Positions 54,858 to 63,015 of a DNA stretch of 64,000 bases are shown here, piece after piece; the first letter of the stretch is position 1; every line of letters begins with the position of its first letter. The stretch is taken from assembly GCF_001426685.1 (NCBI RefSeq), contig NZ_LMFB01000038.1:98218-162217 (forward strand), in the 5' to 3' direction. The translations under genes were made by a program, and so were the position numbers. The notes beneath the pieces were generated by a model. That model saw only the letters and a list, made by a program, of their open reading frames with translations, was not told the origin of the DNA and did no database searches. Origin of the DNA: Rhizobium sp. Root483D2. GTDB lineage: Bacteria > Pseudomonadota > Alphaproteobacteria > Rhizobiales > Rhizobiaceae.

Positions 54858-55169
54858 ATGCGCTTTGATATTATCGCGTCGATAGCCGTCATTGCTCTTG
54901 CCACCACAACGCCGGTGCTTGCCGCCGGAGACGCGCCCTATGCCGGGCGCTGGGATTGCGACGTCGCGACCTTCAGCTTCACGGTGGATAGCTACGATGC
55001 CGGCGAAGGGCCGATGCCGATCCGCAAGGTCGAAAAGCAGGACGGCAACTATATCCTCTCCTTCGACGGCAACTACCAGATCGGCCTTTCAAGCGTCACG
55101 CCAACGTCGATGCAATGGCTGTCGATGGCCAGCGGCGACATGTTCGACTGCAAACGCCTGAAGCCCTGA
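54858..55169 (+). CDS. Small secreted hypothetical protein
   Basis: The 103-residue product has a signal peptide (about 1-22, VLAAGD). The mature domain begins APYAGRWDCDVATFSFT and ends MFDCKRLKP; the two Cys probably pair. The beta-rich pattern (KQDGNYILSFDGNYQIGLSSVTPTSMQWLS) suggests a small barrel. CTGGGGGAAACC precedes the ATG. It lies 16 bases downstream of the other secreted protein gene; the pair probably works together in the periplasm, task unknown. Confidence 0.7.
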   Translation: MRFDIIASIAVIALATTTPVLAAGDAPYAGRWDCDVATFSFTVDSYDAGEGPMPIRKVEKQDGNYILSFDGNYQIGLSSVTPTSMQWLSMASGDMFDCKRLKP

Positions 55170-55183
55170 TGAGCAGGGCGACC

Positions 55184-56089
55184 TCAGCCAACCCGGCAGC
55201 GTTCGGCCAGAAAATCGAGAAACACCCGCACCCGCGCCGGCATATGGCCGCCCTGCCCGAGAAAGATCGCGTGCACCTCTTCGCTGTCTGATGCCGCAAA
55301 TGCCTCCAGAACAGGCAACAGCCGGCCTGCCGCGAAATCGCGCCGCACCTGAAAATCCGCAAGCCGCGCTAACCCGGCGCCCGACAGCGCCAATTCCCGC
55401 AACGCCTCGCCATCGCTCGCCTGGATGCTGCCCACCGGCTTGATCACCCGGTCCACGCCATCGATGCAGAATGGCCAGCCGCCGCTTGCGCGGACATAGT
55501 TCGGACCGAGCAGATTGTGATCAGCCAGATCGCCGGGATGCCGGGGCATGCCCTTGCGTTCGAGATAGGCGGGTGCGGCAGTGATATGCATCTTCACGGC
55601 ACCAAGCCTGCGCGCCATCAGCGCCGAACTCTTAAGCGGCCCCGCCCGCACGGCGACATCAGTGCGATCGTCAAGTAGATCGACGACGTGATCGGTGAGC
55701 GACAGGTCGAGCGAGACCTCGGGAAACTGCGCCAGGAATTCGGGAAGCACCGGCAATAGCATGTGGCGGGCAAATGGCACATTGGTGCTGACGCGAATGC
55801 GGCCGCTCGGGCTGTCGGGGGTAGCAGCCGCCCGCTCCGCCTCATCGAGATTGGCCAGAACTTGCACGCCATGTTCGTCGTAGCGGCAGCCTTCCGGCGT
55901 CAGCTGCAGCTTGCGCGTCGAGCGGTTGACCAGGCGGGCGTTCAGCCGGGTTTCCAGCCGCGTCACCAGTTTGCTCACCGCAGACGGCGTCATGGCAAAA
56001 TCACGGGCGGCGGCCGAGAAGCCACCGAGATCGACCACCCGCACAAACACTTCCATTTCGCCGGAGCGATTGATATCGAACCGCGCCAT
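55184..56089 (-). CDS. LysR-family transcriptional regulator
   Basis: This 301-residue protein has an N-terminal winged helix: FVRVVDLGGFSAAARDFAMTPSAVSKLVTRLETRLNARLVNRSTRKLQLT. The C-terminal effector domain has RIRVSTNVPFARHMLLPVLPEFLAQFPEVSLDLSLTDHVVDLLDDRTDVAVRAG, typical of the DmlR/CrgA-like group that controls adjacent oxidoreductases. It is divergent from the short-chain dehydrogenase-like gene 95 bases away, its most likely target. Confidence 0.92.
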   Translation of the reverse strand: MARFDINRSGEMEVFVRVVDLGGFSAAARDFAMTPSAVSKLVTRLETRLNARLVNRSTRKLQLTPEGCRYDEHGVQVLANLDEAERAAATPDSPSGRIRVSTNVPFARHMLLPVLPEFLAQFPEVSLDLSLTDHVVDLLDDRTDVAVRAGPLKSSALMARRLGAVKMHITAAPAYLERKGMPRHPGDLADHNLLGPNYVRASGGWPFCIDGVDRVIKPVGSIQASDGEALRELALSGAGLARLADFQVRRDFAAGRLLPVLEAFAASDSEEVHAIFLGQGGHMPARVRVFLDFLAERCRVG

Positions 56090-56184
56090 TGTGCCGTCAC
56101 CTCACAAATCCTATGCCTTAGCGTTGTCTAGTTCTCAAATCGGCGCGCGTCCATATCTGATCCATCGACACATAGGAGACTGTC

Positions 56185-57240
56185 ATGGACCAGCACAAAA
56201 CCGCACTCATCGTCGGCGCCAACGGCGTCATCGGCGGCAATCTCGCCCGGCATCTCGAAACATTGAACGATTGGTCGGTAATCGGCCTGTCGCGGCGCGG
56301 CGGGCAATCGACCGGGAAGATCCGGCATATCTCCGTCGATCTGCTCGATCCCACAGATTGCTTGAACAAACTCGCCGATCTCACGGGCGTGACTCACATT
56401 TTCCACGCCGCCTACCAGGAGCGCCCGACCTTCGCGGCGCTGGTCGCGCCCAATCTTGCCATGCTGGTTAATACCGTCACCACAATCGAAAAAGTGGCGC
56501 GGAACCTTGCCCATGTCAGCCTGATGCAGGGTTACAAGGTCTACGGCGCCCATCTCGGCCCCTTCAAGACGCCGGCCCGCGAAGACGAAGACAATCACAT
56601 GCCGCCGGAATTCAACATGGACCAGCAGGCCTTTCTGCAAAAGCAGCAGCAGGGCAAGTCCTGGACCTGGTCGGCGCTGCGCCCCTCCGTCGTCATCGGC
56701 ACCGCCACCGGCAATCCAATGAACCTGGCGATGGTGATCGGGCTCTATGCGGCGATGTCGAAGGAACTCGGCCTGCCCCTGCGCTTCCCCGGCAAGCCCG
56801 GCGCCTACGATACGCTGCTCGAAATGACCGATGCCGGCCTTCTGGCGAGGGCAACCGTCTGGGCCGCCACCCATCCGCAATGCGCCAACCAGGCCTTCAA
56901 CATCACCAATGGCGACCTGTTCCGCTGGAACGAGATGTGGCCGAAGATCGCCCGCTTTTTCGACATGGAGACGGCGGCACCGCTGCCGATGTCGCTCCAT
57001 GGGGTGATGGCGGACAAAGCCGCACTCTGGCAGACGATGAAAGAAAAATACGGGCTTGCCGATCACCCCTATGAGGCCGTCTCGTCCTGGGGTTTCGGCG
57101 ATGCGGTGTTCAGCTGGAACTACGATTTCTTTGCCGATGGCAGCAAGGCACGGCGGCTGGGCTTTCACGGCTACGTGCAGACCGACGAGATGTTCCTGTC
57201 GGTTTTCCGCGAGATGCGTGCCCAGCGGATCATTCCGTAA
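56185..57240 (+). CDS. SDR-family oxidoreductase (PRISE/VEP1-like)
   Basis: This 351-residue extended SDR starts KTALIVGANGVIGGNLARHL (Rossmann glycine motif). QGYKVYGAHLGPFKTPAREDEDNHMPPEFNMDQQAFLQ is the characteristic segment of progesterone 5-beta-reductase/iridoid synthase-like enzymes, including the conserved Lys and Tyr of KVYG. WSALRPSVVIGTATGNPMNL follows. These reduce enones with NADPH. AGGAG six bases upstream supports the ATG. It is divergent from the LysR gene. Confidence 0.87.
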   Translation: MDQHKTALIVGANGVIGGNLARHLETLNDWSVIGLSRRGGQSTGKIRHISVDLLDPTDCLNKLADLTGVTHIFHAAYQERPTFAALVAPNLAMLVNTVTTIEKVARNLAHVSLMQGYKVYGAHLGPFKTPAREDEDNHMPPEFNMDQQAFLQKQQQGKSWTWSALRPSVVIGTATGNPMNLAMVIGLYAAMSKELGLPLRFPGKPGAYDTLLEMTDAGLLARATVWAATHPQCANQAFNITNGDLFRWNEMWPKIARFFDMETAAPLPMSLHGVMADKAALWQTMKEKYGLADHPYEAVSSWGFGDAVFSWNYDFFADGSKARRLGFHGYVQTDEMFLSVFREMRAQRIIP

Positions 57241-57307
57241 TCCAACGATGCTTCGGCCATCCGGCATCCGGATGGCCGCAACCCGCAACATCTCATCTGT
57301 GTCGCGG

Positions 57308-58603
57308 CTATCTGCCCTGATCATTCCCGGCTGGCGGCGCCGGCAGCGTTTCCTTCTGGGTGATCAGCCGGGCGGTATGCTGGCCGCTGAGATAGATCCA
57401 CAGCCAGCTCCAGGCGACGACGAAGCGGCTGCGGGTGCCAATCAGAAAGTAGATATGGGCAAGGCCCCAGATCCACCAGGCGAGCGCGCCCTTCAGCTTG
57501 AACCGGCCGAAATCGATGATCGCCGAGCGCCGCCCGATCGTCGCAAGGCTGCCCTGATGGCGGTAGCGGAAGGGGGGCAAACTGGGCTTTAGCGCCAGCC
57601 GCGCCTTGATGACCCCGGCCACATAGGCGCCCTGCTGCTTGGCAGCCGGCGCAATTCCCGGCACCGGCTTGCCGTCGTCTTGAATGACGGAGGCGGTATC
57701 GCCGACCACGAAGACATCGGCAAGACCGGGTGCGCCAAGGTTCTTTTCGACGATGACGCGGCCTGCCTTGTCGGCCGCGACGTTGAGCCACTTGGCAGCA
57801 GGTGAAGCCTGCACGCCGGCTGCCCAGACGATCGTCCGGCTGCCGATGAACCGCTCGCCGATCATCACGCCCTGCGCGCTGCAGTCCGTCACACGCTCTC
57901 CGGTATGCACCTCGACACCGAGCTTTTCGAGCGCACCCTGCGCATAAACGGACAATTCCTCGGCGAAGCTCGCCAAAACCCTTGGCCCCGCCTCGACAAG
58001 GATCACCCGTGTCTTGCGCGTATCGATATTGCGGAACTCCTGCGGCAGGGTGACATGCGCAAGCTCTGCAATGATCCCCGCAAGCTCGACGCCGGTCGGC
58101 CCGGCGCCGACGATGGTGAAAGTCAAGAGTGCGGCCTGCGCCTCGGCATCTGTCTCCAGTTCGGCCTGCTCGAAGGCAAGCAGCAGACGGCGGCGGATGG
58201 TGGTCGCATCCTCAAGCGTCTTCAAACCCGGCGCCACGGGCTCCCATTCGTCATGGCCGAAATAGGCATGCGTCGCCCCTGTCGCCAGTACCAGCGTGTC
58301 GTAAGCGATGATCTCGCCGCCATCCAGCGCAAGGGTCTTGGCCACCGGATCGACGCTTTCCACCGCAGCCAGAAGCGTCGTCACCTCCGGCCTGTCGCGA
58401 AACAGCCGCCGGATCGGCCAGGCGATCTCGGATGTTGCCAGCAGCGTCGTCGCGACCTGGTAGAGCAGCGGCTGGAAAAGGTGATGATTGCGCCGGTCGA
58501 TCAGGGTGATCCTGACGGGCGCACCCTTGAGATCCTTGACCAGCTGCAATCCGCCGAACCCGCCACCGATGACGACGACATGGTGAAGACTATCCTGCGG
58601 CAT
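57308..58603 (-). CDS. ndh: Type II NADH:quinone oxidoreductase
   Basis: This 431-residue flavoprotein has two dinucleotide folds: FAD at VVVIGGGFGGLQLVKDL (about 9-25) and NADH at FTIVGAGPTGVELAGIIAEL (about 163-182). DVFVVGDTAS closes the FAD site, and AAKQQGAYVA is typical of quinone-binding NDH-2. A C-terminal hydrophobic region (about 365-405) anchors it to the membrane. It passes electrons from NADH to quinone without pumping protons. AGGAG stands eight bases before the ATG. Monocistronic, on the minus strand. Confidence 0.9.
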   Translation of the reverse strand: MPQDSLHHVVVIGGGFGGLQLVKDLKGAPVRITLIDRRNHHLFQPLLYQVATTLLATSEIAWPIRRLFRDRPEVTTLLAAVESVDPVAKTLALDGGEIIAYDTLVLATGATHAYFGHDEWEPVAPGLKTLEDATTIRRRLLLAFEQAELETDAEAQAALLTFTIVGAGPTGVELAGIIAELAHVTLPQEFRNIDTRKTRVILVEAGPRVLASFAEELSVYAQGALEKLGVEVHTGERVTDCSAQGVMIGERFIGSRTIVWAAGVQASPAAKWLNVAADKAGRVIVEKNLGAPGLADVFVVGDTASVIQDDGKPVPGIAPAAKQQGAYVAGVIKARLALKPSLPPFRYRHQGSLATIGRRSAIIDFGRFKLKGALAWWIWGLAHIYFLIGTRSRFVVAWSWLWIYLSGQHTARLITQKETLPAPPAGNDQGR

Positions 58604-58713
58604 GATCCGATCTCCTGTTTTTTCAGTTTAATCTCTAAGCTTGCACGGGAGATATACAACTGTGCTTTCGGCATGACACCCCTGCGCCGTCCGGCCGGTA
58701 ACTCTATCGGCAT

Positions 58714-59178
58714 CTATCGCGCATATTCGACCGGCACCGACATTCCGCTCTTGAGAATTTCCATCGAGATCGAGGCCGAGACATCGAACAGTTCGACCTT
58801 GCGGACGATCTGCTTGTAGATGACATCGTAATGTTCGACGCGCGGCAGGACGACCTTGAGGATATAATCGTAATTGCCGGTCAGCCGGTGCGCTTCGACG
58901 ATCTCGGGGATATCGGCAATCACCTTGCGAAAGATGTCGATCCAGTCGTCGGAATGATGCGCGGTCTTGATCAGCGCAAAGACCGTGGTCGGCACTCCCA
59001 TCCGGTCACGATCGAGAACCGCGATCCGGCGGGCGACATAACCGGTCTCCTCCAGCCGCTGGATGCGGCGGGAACAGGCGGAGATCGACAGGCTGACGCG
59101 GTCGGCGAGGTCGCCAACCGACAGGCTCGCATCCTCCTGCAGCAATGACAGAATCTTCCGGTCTCTTTCGTCCAGCAC
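58714..59178 (-). CDS. Lrp/AsnC-family transcriptional regulator
   Basis: The preferred start is the GTG at 59178, with GGGAG about seven bases upstream, so the protein begins (M)LDERDRKILSLLQEDASLSVGDLADRV like other Lrp proteins (154 residues). An ATG seven codons earlier (59199) has no ribosome binding site. Helix-turn-helix about 5-60, RAM domain about 65-150 (VEAHRLTGNYDYILKVVLPRVEHYD). It is divergent from an aspartate racemase gene, which it probably controls. A 28-bp inverted repeat lies between them. Confidence 0.88.
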   Translation of the reverse strand: MLDERDRKILSLLQEDASLSVGDLADRVSLSISACSRRIQRLEETGYVARRIAVLDRDRMGVPTTVFALIKTAHHSDDWIDIFRKVIADIPEIVEAHRLTGNYDYILKVVLPRVEHYDVIYKQIVRKVELFDVSASISMEILKSGMSVPVEYAR

Positions 59179-59217
59179 GCCCTGCTCTCCCTGGCACATG
59201 GGCGTAAACGAGAAATA

Positions 59218-59258
59218 TTTGCGCCACGATTTAAAATCGCGCAAAAAATACGCGCAAA
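59218..59258. promoter_or_regulatory. Candidate Lrp operator upstream of the racemase gene
   Basis: TTTGCGC (59218-59224) and GCGCAAA (59239-59245) are perfect arms around a core containing the smaller palindrome GATTT-A-AAATC. GCGCAAA repeats at 59252-59258, 13 bases on. The site lies between the divergent Lrp and racemase genes. Confidence 0.5.
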
Positions 59259-59351
59259 CGCCGCTGATGTCACGCAACAAAGCGAACTCTTTCCGTCTGG
59301 TATCAGTGACAATCTGCGCATAAACAAACACAGCGGTACAGGAACAGCATC

Positions 59352-60071
59352 ATGCGCAAGATCGGCCTCATCGGTGGAATGAGCTTTGAAAGCTCGGCAG
59401 TCTATTACCGGATGATCAACGAAGCCGTGCGCGAACGGCTGGGTGCCTTGCATTCCGCCGAAGTCATGCTGCATTCCGTCGATTTCCAGACCATCGTCGA
59501 TATGCAGAAGGCCGGGCGCTGGGATGACGCCGCCCGGCGTTTGTCCGAGGTCGCACAAGGGTTGGAAGCCGCCGGCGCCTCCTGCGTCCTGATCTGCACC
59601 AACACGATGCACCTGATCGCCGACGAGGTTCAGGCCGCAATCGCCGTGCCGCTGATCAACATCATCGACGAAACGGCTGCCTCGATGAAGGCCGCCGGCA
59701 TCAAGCGTCCGCTGCTTTTAGCCACGCGCTACACGATGGAGCATGGCTTCTATACCAACCGCATGGCTGCCGACGGCGTCGATGTCATGGTGCCGAATGC
59801 CGAGGACCGCACCCTCGTGCACGACATCATCTTCAGCGAACTCTGCGCCGGCATCATCCGCGACAGTTCCCGCCAGGCTTTGATGGCAGTCATCGAGGGG
59901 GCGAAAAGCCAGGGCGCCGACGCCATCATTCTCGGCTGCACCGAGATCTGCCTGATCCTGGACCCGAAAAACCTGCCATTGCCCGGCTTTGATTCCACCG
60001 CCATCCACGCGGATGCCGCAGTCGCTTTCGCGCTCGAAGGCGTGTCGCAGGGCGGCAAAAAAGCGGCTTGA
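59352..60071 (+). CDS. Aspartate/glutamate racemase family protein
   Basis: This 239-residue protein begins RKIGLIGGMSFESSAVYYRMINEAV. The two catalytic Cys are present: ASCVLICTNTMHLIADEV (about 85) and ADAIILGCTEICLIL (about 198). This is the cofactor-free aspartate racemase group; some members have other amino acid or hydantoin substrates. CAGGAACAGC precedes the ATG. It probably responds to amino acids through the divergent Lrp protein. It is followed by the MarR-GNAT gene on the same strand. Confidence 0.9.
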   Translation: MRKIGLIGGMSFESSAVYYRMINEAVRERLGALHSAEVMLHSVDFQTIVDMQKAGRWDDAARRLSEVAQGLEAAGASCVLICTNTMHLIADEVQAAIAVPLINIIDETAASMKAAGIKRPLLLATRYTMEHGFYTNRMAADGVDVMVPNAEDRTLVHDIIFSELCAGIIRDSSRQALMAVIEGAKSQGADAIILGCTEICLILDPKNLPLPGFDSTAIHADAAVAFALEGVSQGGKKAA

Positions 60072-60088
60072 AGTCCGCCCCATAATAC

Positions 60089-60101
60089 TTGACTCAGTCA
60101 A
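60089..60101 (+). promoter_or_regulatory. Candidate MarR operator
   Basis: TTGACT-C-AGTCAA is a perfect 13-bp palindrome 36 bases upstream of the MarR-GNAT start. Its left half also resembles a -35 box. MarR sites often have this TTGA...TCAA form, so autoregulation is likely. Confidence 0.5.
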
Positions 60102-60136
60102 ATAAATTGCGATCATGGCGTTCGAAGGAGAATGCC

Positions 60137-61138
60137 ATGCCGCAACACAGCCTGCCCGCTGCGTCCCATCAGGCCTTTACTGACATTGGCGACGACGAGG
60201 TCGAAGCGATCCGCGCCTTCAACCGGTTCTACACCAACCGGATCGGCGTGCTCGACCGCGCTTTTATGGACACGCCCTATACGCTGACCGAGGCGCGCGT
60301 GATCTATGAGCTTGCAGCCCAGGGTACCACCTCGGCGTCCCGGCTGACGGAGGAGCTGTCGCTCGACCCCGCCTATCTCAGCCGCATGCTCAAATCCTTC
60401 AGCGATGCCGGTCTTCTCGAAACCACCAAGGACCCGGCCGACGGCCGTGGCCGCCTGCTGCGTCTGACGCTGCGCGGCTGCGGGGTCGCAACCGACCTTG
60501 CGCAACGGTCGCGCCAACGCATCGTTGCGCTTTTGCAGCCGATCGCAGAAGAAGGCCGCCGCGATCTCGCTGCCGCCATGGCTTTGGTGCAAACATTGCT
60601 TTCCGGCGCCAGCAGCACCGAGGCTCCCATCACCATCCGGCCGCACCGGATCGGCGATATGGGCATGGTGATTTCCAGCCAGGCGAAGGCGTATACCGAG
60701 ACCTATGGCTGGAACGGCGAATATGAGGCGCTGGTCGCGGAGATCTGCGCTGCCTTCATCCGCAATTTCGATCCCGCCTGCGAACGTTGCTGGATCGCAG
60801 AACGCAACGGCGTGTTTCTCGGCAGCATTTTTCTGGTCAAGGGTAGCGGCGAAGGGACGGCTAAGCTGCGCCTTCTCAGCGTCGAAGCCGCCGCGCGCGG
60901 CCAAGGTCTCGGCACGAGACTGGTCGATGAATGCATCGCCTTTGCCAAGTACGCCGGTTACCGGCGGCTGGAACTGTGGACCAATGATATTCTCGTGTCC
61001 GCACGAAAAATCTATGTCGCCGCCGGGTTCACGCTGGAGCGGCAAGAGCCGCACCACTCGTTCGGCAAGGACCTCAACGGTCAGATCTGGGCGCTGGACC
61101 TGACGGCCCCAGATTCCGGCACAGCTCCATCCGCCTGA
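60137..61138 (+). CDS. MarR regulator fused to a GNAT acetyltransferase
   Basis: GAAGGAG seven bases upstream fixes the ATG at 60137 (333 residues). Residues about 20-155 are a MarR winged helix (TLTEARVIYELAAQGTTSASRLTEELSLDPAYLSRMLKSFSDAGLLETTKDPADGRGRLLRLT). Residues about 165-325 are a GNAT domain (AKLRLLSVEAAARGQGLGTRLVDECIAFAKYAGYRRLELWTND). This two-domain design is a known family in which the regulator may sense or modify a small molecule; the target is unknown. Its 3' end overlaps the convergent FAD monooxygenase gene by 58 bases. Confidence 0.9.
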   Translation: MPQHSLPAASHQAFTDIGDDEVEAIRAFNRFYTNRIGVLDRAFMDTPYTLTEARVIYELAAQGTTSASRLTEELSLDPAYLSRMLKSFSDAGLLETTKDPADGRGRLLRLTLRGCGVATDLAQRSRQRIVALLQPIAEEGRRDLAAAMALVQTLLSGASSTEAPITIRPHRIGDMGMVISSQAKAYTETYGWNGEYEALVAEICAAFIRNFDPACERCWIAERNGVFLGSIFLVKGSGEGTAKLRLLSVEAAARGQGLGTRLVDECIAFAKYAGYRRLELWTNDILVSARKIYVAAGFTLERQEPHHSFGKDLNGQIWALDLTAPDSGTAPSA

Positions 61139-62370
61139 TAGGGCTTCGAAAGCCAGTCATGCTCCGTCAGCCCGGCGGATTTGAACGGATCGATCACGGT
61201 GCCTGCGACGATTGCGGCCAAGAGGCCCGGCATGGGCGGCACTTTGGCAATGGTCGAGACCAGCCGGTCGCGTATCCAGGCAATCGCAGCGGAATCCGAC
61301 TGGTAGAACGGCGTGAAGGCAAGCGACAACAGCTGGAACAGCCGCACATGATTGCGCCGGGCCCAGGCATAGGCGGCCAGCGCCGAGCGGATATCGCCGG
61401 ACGTTTCAAGCGCATGGCTGAGCGCAGCCGCATCAAGCAGCGCCATATTGGCGCCCTGCCCCAGCTGCGGGCTGGTCGAATGGGCGCTGTCGCCGATGAA
61501 AACCAGATTGCCGCTATAGGGCGGCAGCGCAGTGCGATGCGTGTAGCGCGCGAGCGTCAGCTGCTCCCAATCGCCGATCTGATCGAGAAACGGCTCACAG
61601 TCCGGCCAGTAAGTGCGGATGACCGATTTCCACCGCAACAGACCGGCCGCCTTGACCGCTTCGACATCGGCAATCTTCAGGCTCCAGAAAAACGCCACCC
61701 TATCGGGATCACCAGGGCTGGCGCGGCCTGCCGGCAACAACCCGATCATCACCTTGGCCTTGTCATAGCGCTGCGACAGCGCGGTTGGATCATAGTGCGC
61801 ACCCGCACCGTCCAGCGTCGCCCAGAAGGCGCCGTAGGCCAGGTCGCGAATGTGCGGCGCACGCTCCGATCCCGCCACCAGCAGCGAGCGCGCGCCGCTG
61901 GCATCGATGACCAGATCATAAGCACCAACCACCCGTGCCGCCTGATCCCGCAATTCGGCACGCCCTCCATGCTGCACAGTCGAAGCCAGATTGATCCCCG
62001 TGCGGATCGGAATGCCATCCGCAACCGCCGCATCATGCAGCGAGTTGAACAGAGCCGCGCGCTGCACCGCCAGCCCATAGCGCCCGCCGGGTGCCGCGTC
62101 GTAGCGCACGTCGAGAACCGTGCGGCCGCTGACGGCATCGGCGCCGTGCAGCCGGTCGATGCGATTGCCGAGTGCGTGGATCGTGTCGAACAGGCCAAGG
62201 GCTGCCAGCACCGTCAGACCGGTCGGCTGCATCAACAGGCCGGAGCCAACCGGCGCCGGGGTGTCGAACCGTTCGAGGATTTCAACGCGGTGACCGGCCC
62301 GCGTGAGAAAAAGCGCAACCGCCAGTCCCGCAGGCCCCGCCCCCACCACACCAATATCGATCTGTTTCAT
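61081..62370 (-). CDS. FAD-dependent monooxygenase (PHBH-like)
   Basis: This 429-residue flavoprotein has the FAD motif IGVVGAGPAGLAVALFLTRAGHRVEILER at the N-terminus, DLVIDASGARSLL at about 155-167 (DG-like motif) and GNLVFIGDSAHSTSPQLGQGANMALLDAAAL (about 283-313, ribityl-binding GD motif). This is the aromatic hydroxylase class that uses NAD(P)H and oxygen. The substrate is unknown. The last 19 codons overlap the MarR-GNAT gene on the other strand. A 12-bp palindrome sits just upstream of the ATG. Confidence 0.88.
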   Translation of the reverse strand: MKQIDIGVVGAGPAGLAVALFLTRAGHRVEILERFDTPAPVGSGLLMQPTGLTVLAALGLFDTIHALGNRIDRLHGADAVSGRTVLDVRYDAAPGGRYGLAVQRAALFNSLHDAAVADGIPIRTGINLASTVQHGGRAELRDQAARVVGAYDLVIDASGARSLLVAGSERAPHIRDLAYGAFWATLDGAGAHYDPTALSQRYDKAKVMIGLLPAGRASPGDPDRVAFFWSLKIADVEAVKAAGLLRWKSVIRTYWPDCEPFLDQIGDWEQLTLARYTHRTALPPYSGNLVFIGDSAHSTSPQLGQGANMALLDAAALSHALETSGDIRSALAAYAWARRNHVRLFQLLSLAFTPFYQSDSAAIAWIRDRLVSTIAKVPPMPGLLAAIVAGTVIDPFKSAGLTEHDWLSKPYQADGAVPESGAVRSSAQI

Positions 62371-62376
62371 CCATGC

Positions 62377-62388
62377 CTATCCGGATAG
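62377..62388 (-). promoter_or_regulatory. Palindrome at the FAD monooxygenase start
   Basis: CTATCCGGATAG is a perfect 12-bp palindrome starting seven bases upstream of the monooxygenase ATG, overlapping its ribosome binding site. It could be an operator or mask translation. Confidence 0.3.
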
Positions 62389-62452
62389 CGCCCCGGCCGC
62401 ATCTCTAACAGCCGGCGCAACGCACCGTCCAGCCGGGAAAGACACATGCTTT

Positions 62453-62857
62453 TCACGCGGCGGCATCATATTCGGTTCGGGCCGAACGGATCGCCTGATG
62501 ATGCTCCACCGACCAATCCACGAGCCCCTTCACCAGCACGAGAAAGGACTGGCCAAGCGGGGTCAGGCTATATTCGACGCTGGGCGGCTGCGTCGGAAAG
62601 ACCTGACGGCCGATATAGCCGTCGCGCTGCAGGTCGCGCAGCGTCTGGGTCAGCATGCGCTGGGAAATATCCGGGATGAGACGGCGCAGTGCGGAAAACC
62701 GCATGGGGCCATCAGCCAAAGCCAGGATCATCAGCGTATTCCACTTGCCGCCGATATTGTCGATGACGTCACGGACCGGGCATTGCTCACGGGAAAACGC
62801 CATGCCCATGACGACGATCACGCGCTCGCCTTCGGTCTTTCCGGTCATCTTGTTCAT
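62453..62857 (-). CDS. HxlR-family transcriptional regulator (QorR/YtfH-like)
   Basis: This 134-residue winged-helix protein shows [80 protein letters not shown]. The Cys before PVRD (residue 26) is the redox-sensing Cys known in QorR and HypR. It is divergent from a QorB-like quinone reductase gene. The same pairing is known in E. coli (ytfH/qorB) and Corynebacterium (qorR/qor2). Derepression by quinones or electrophiles is therefore likely. AAGGA stands ten bases before the ATG. Confidence 0.9.
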   Translation of the reverse strand: MNKMTGKTEGERVIVVMGMAFSREQCPVRDVIDNIGGKWNTLMILALADGPMRFSALRRLIPDISQRMLTQTLRDLQRDGYIGRQVFPTQPPSVEYSLTPLGQSFLVLVKGLVDWSVEHHQAIRSARTEYDAAA

Positions 62858-63015
62858 GGGGCTCGGTATCCTTCACGTAACCACCGTAGAAAAAACTGCC
62901 TCCTTTACATCCGCCGGCAGATGACGAAATAAGAGAAGGTCTCATTTCGGAACCATATCTCAAACGGGATGCTTCGGCAACAAGCCGACGTCACTTGACA
63001 CACAAAGGAACCATC

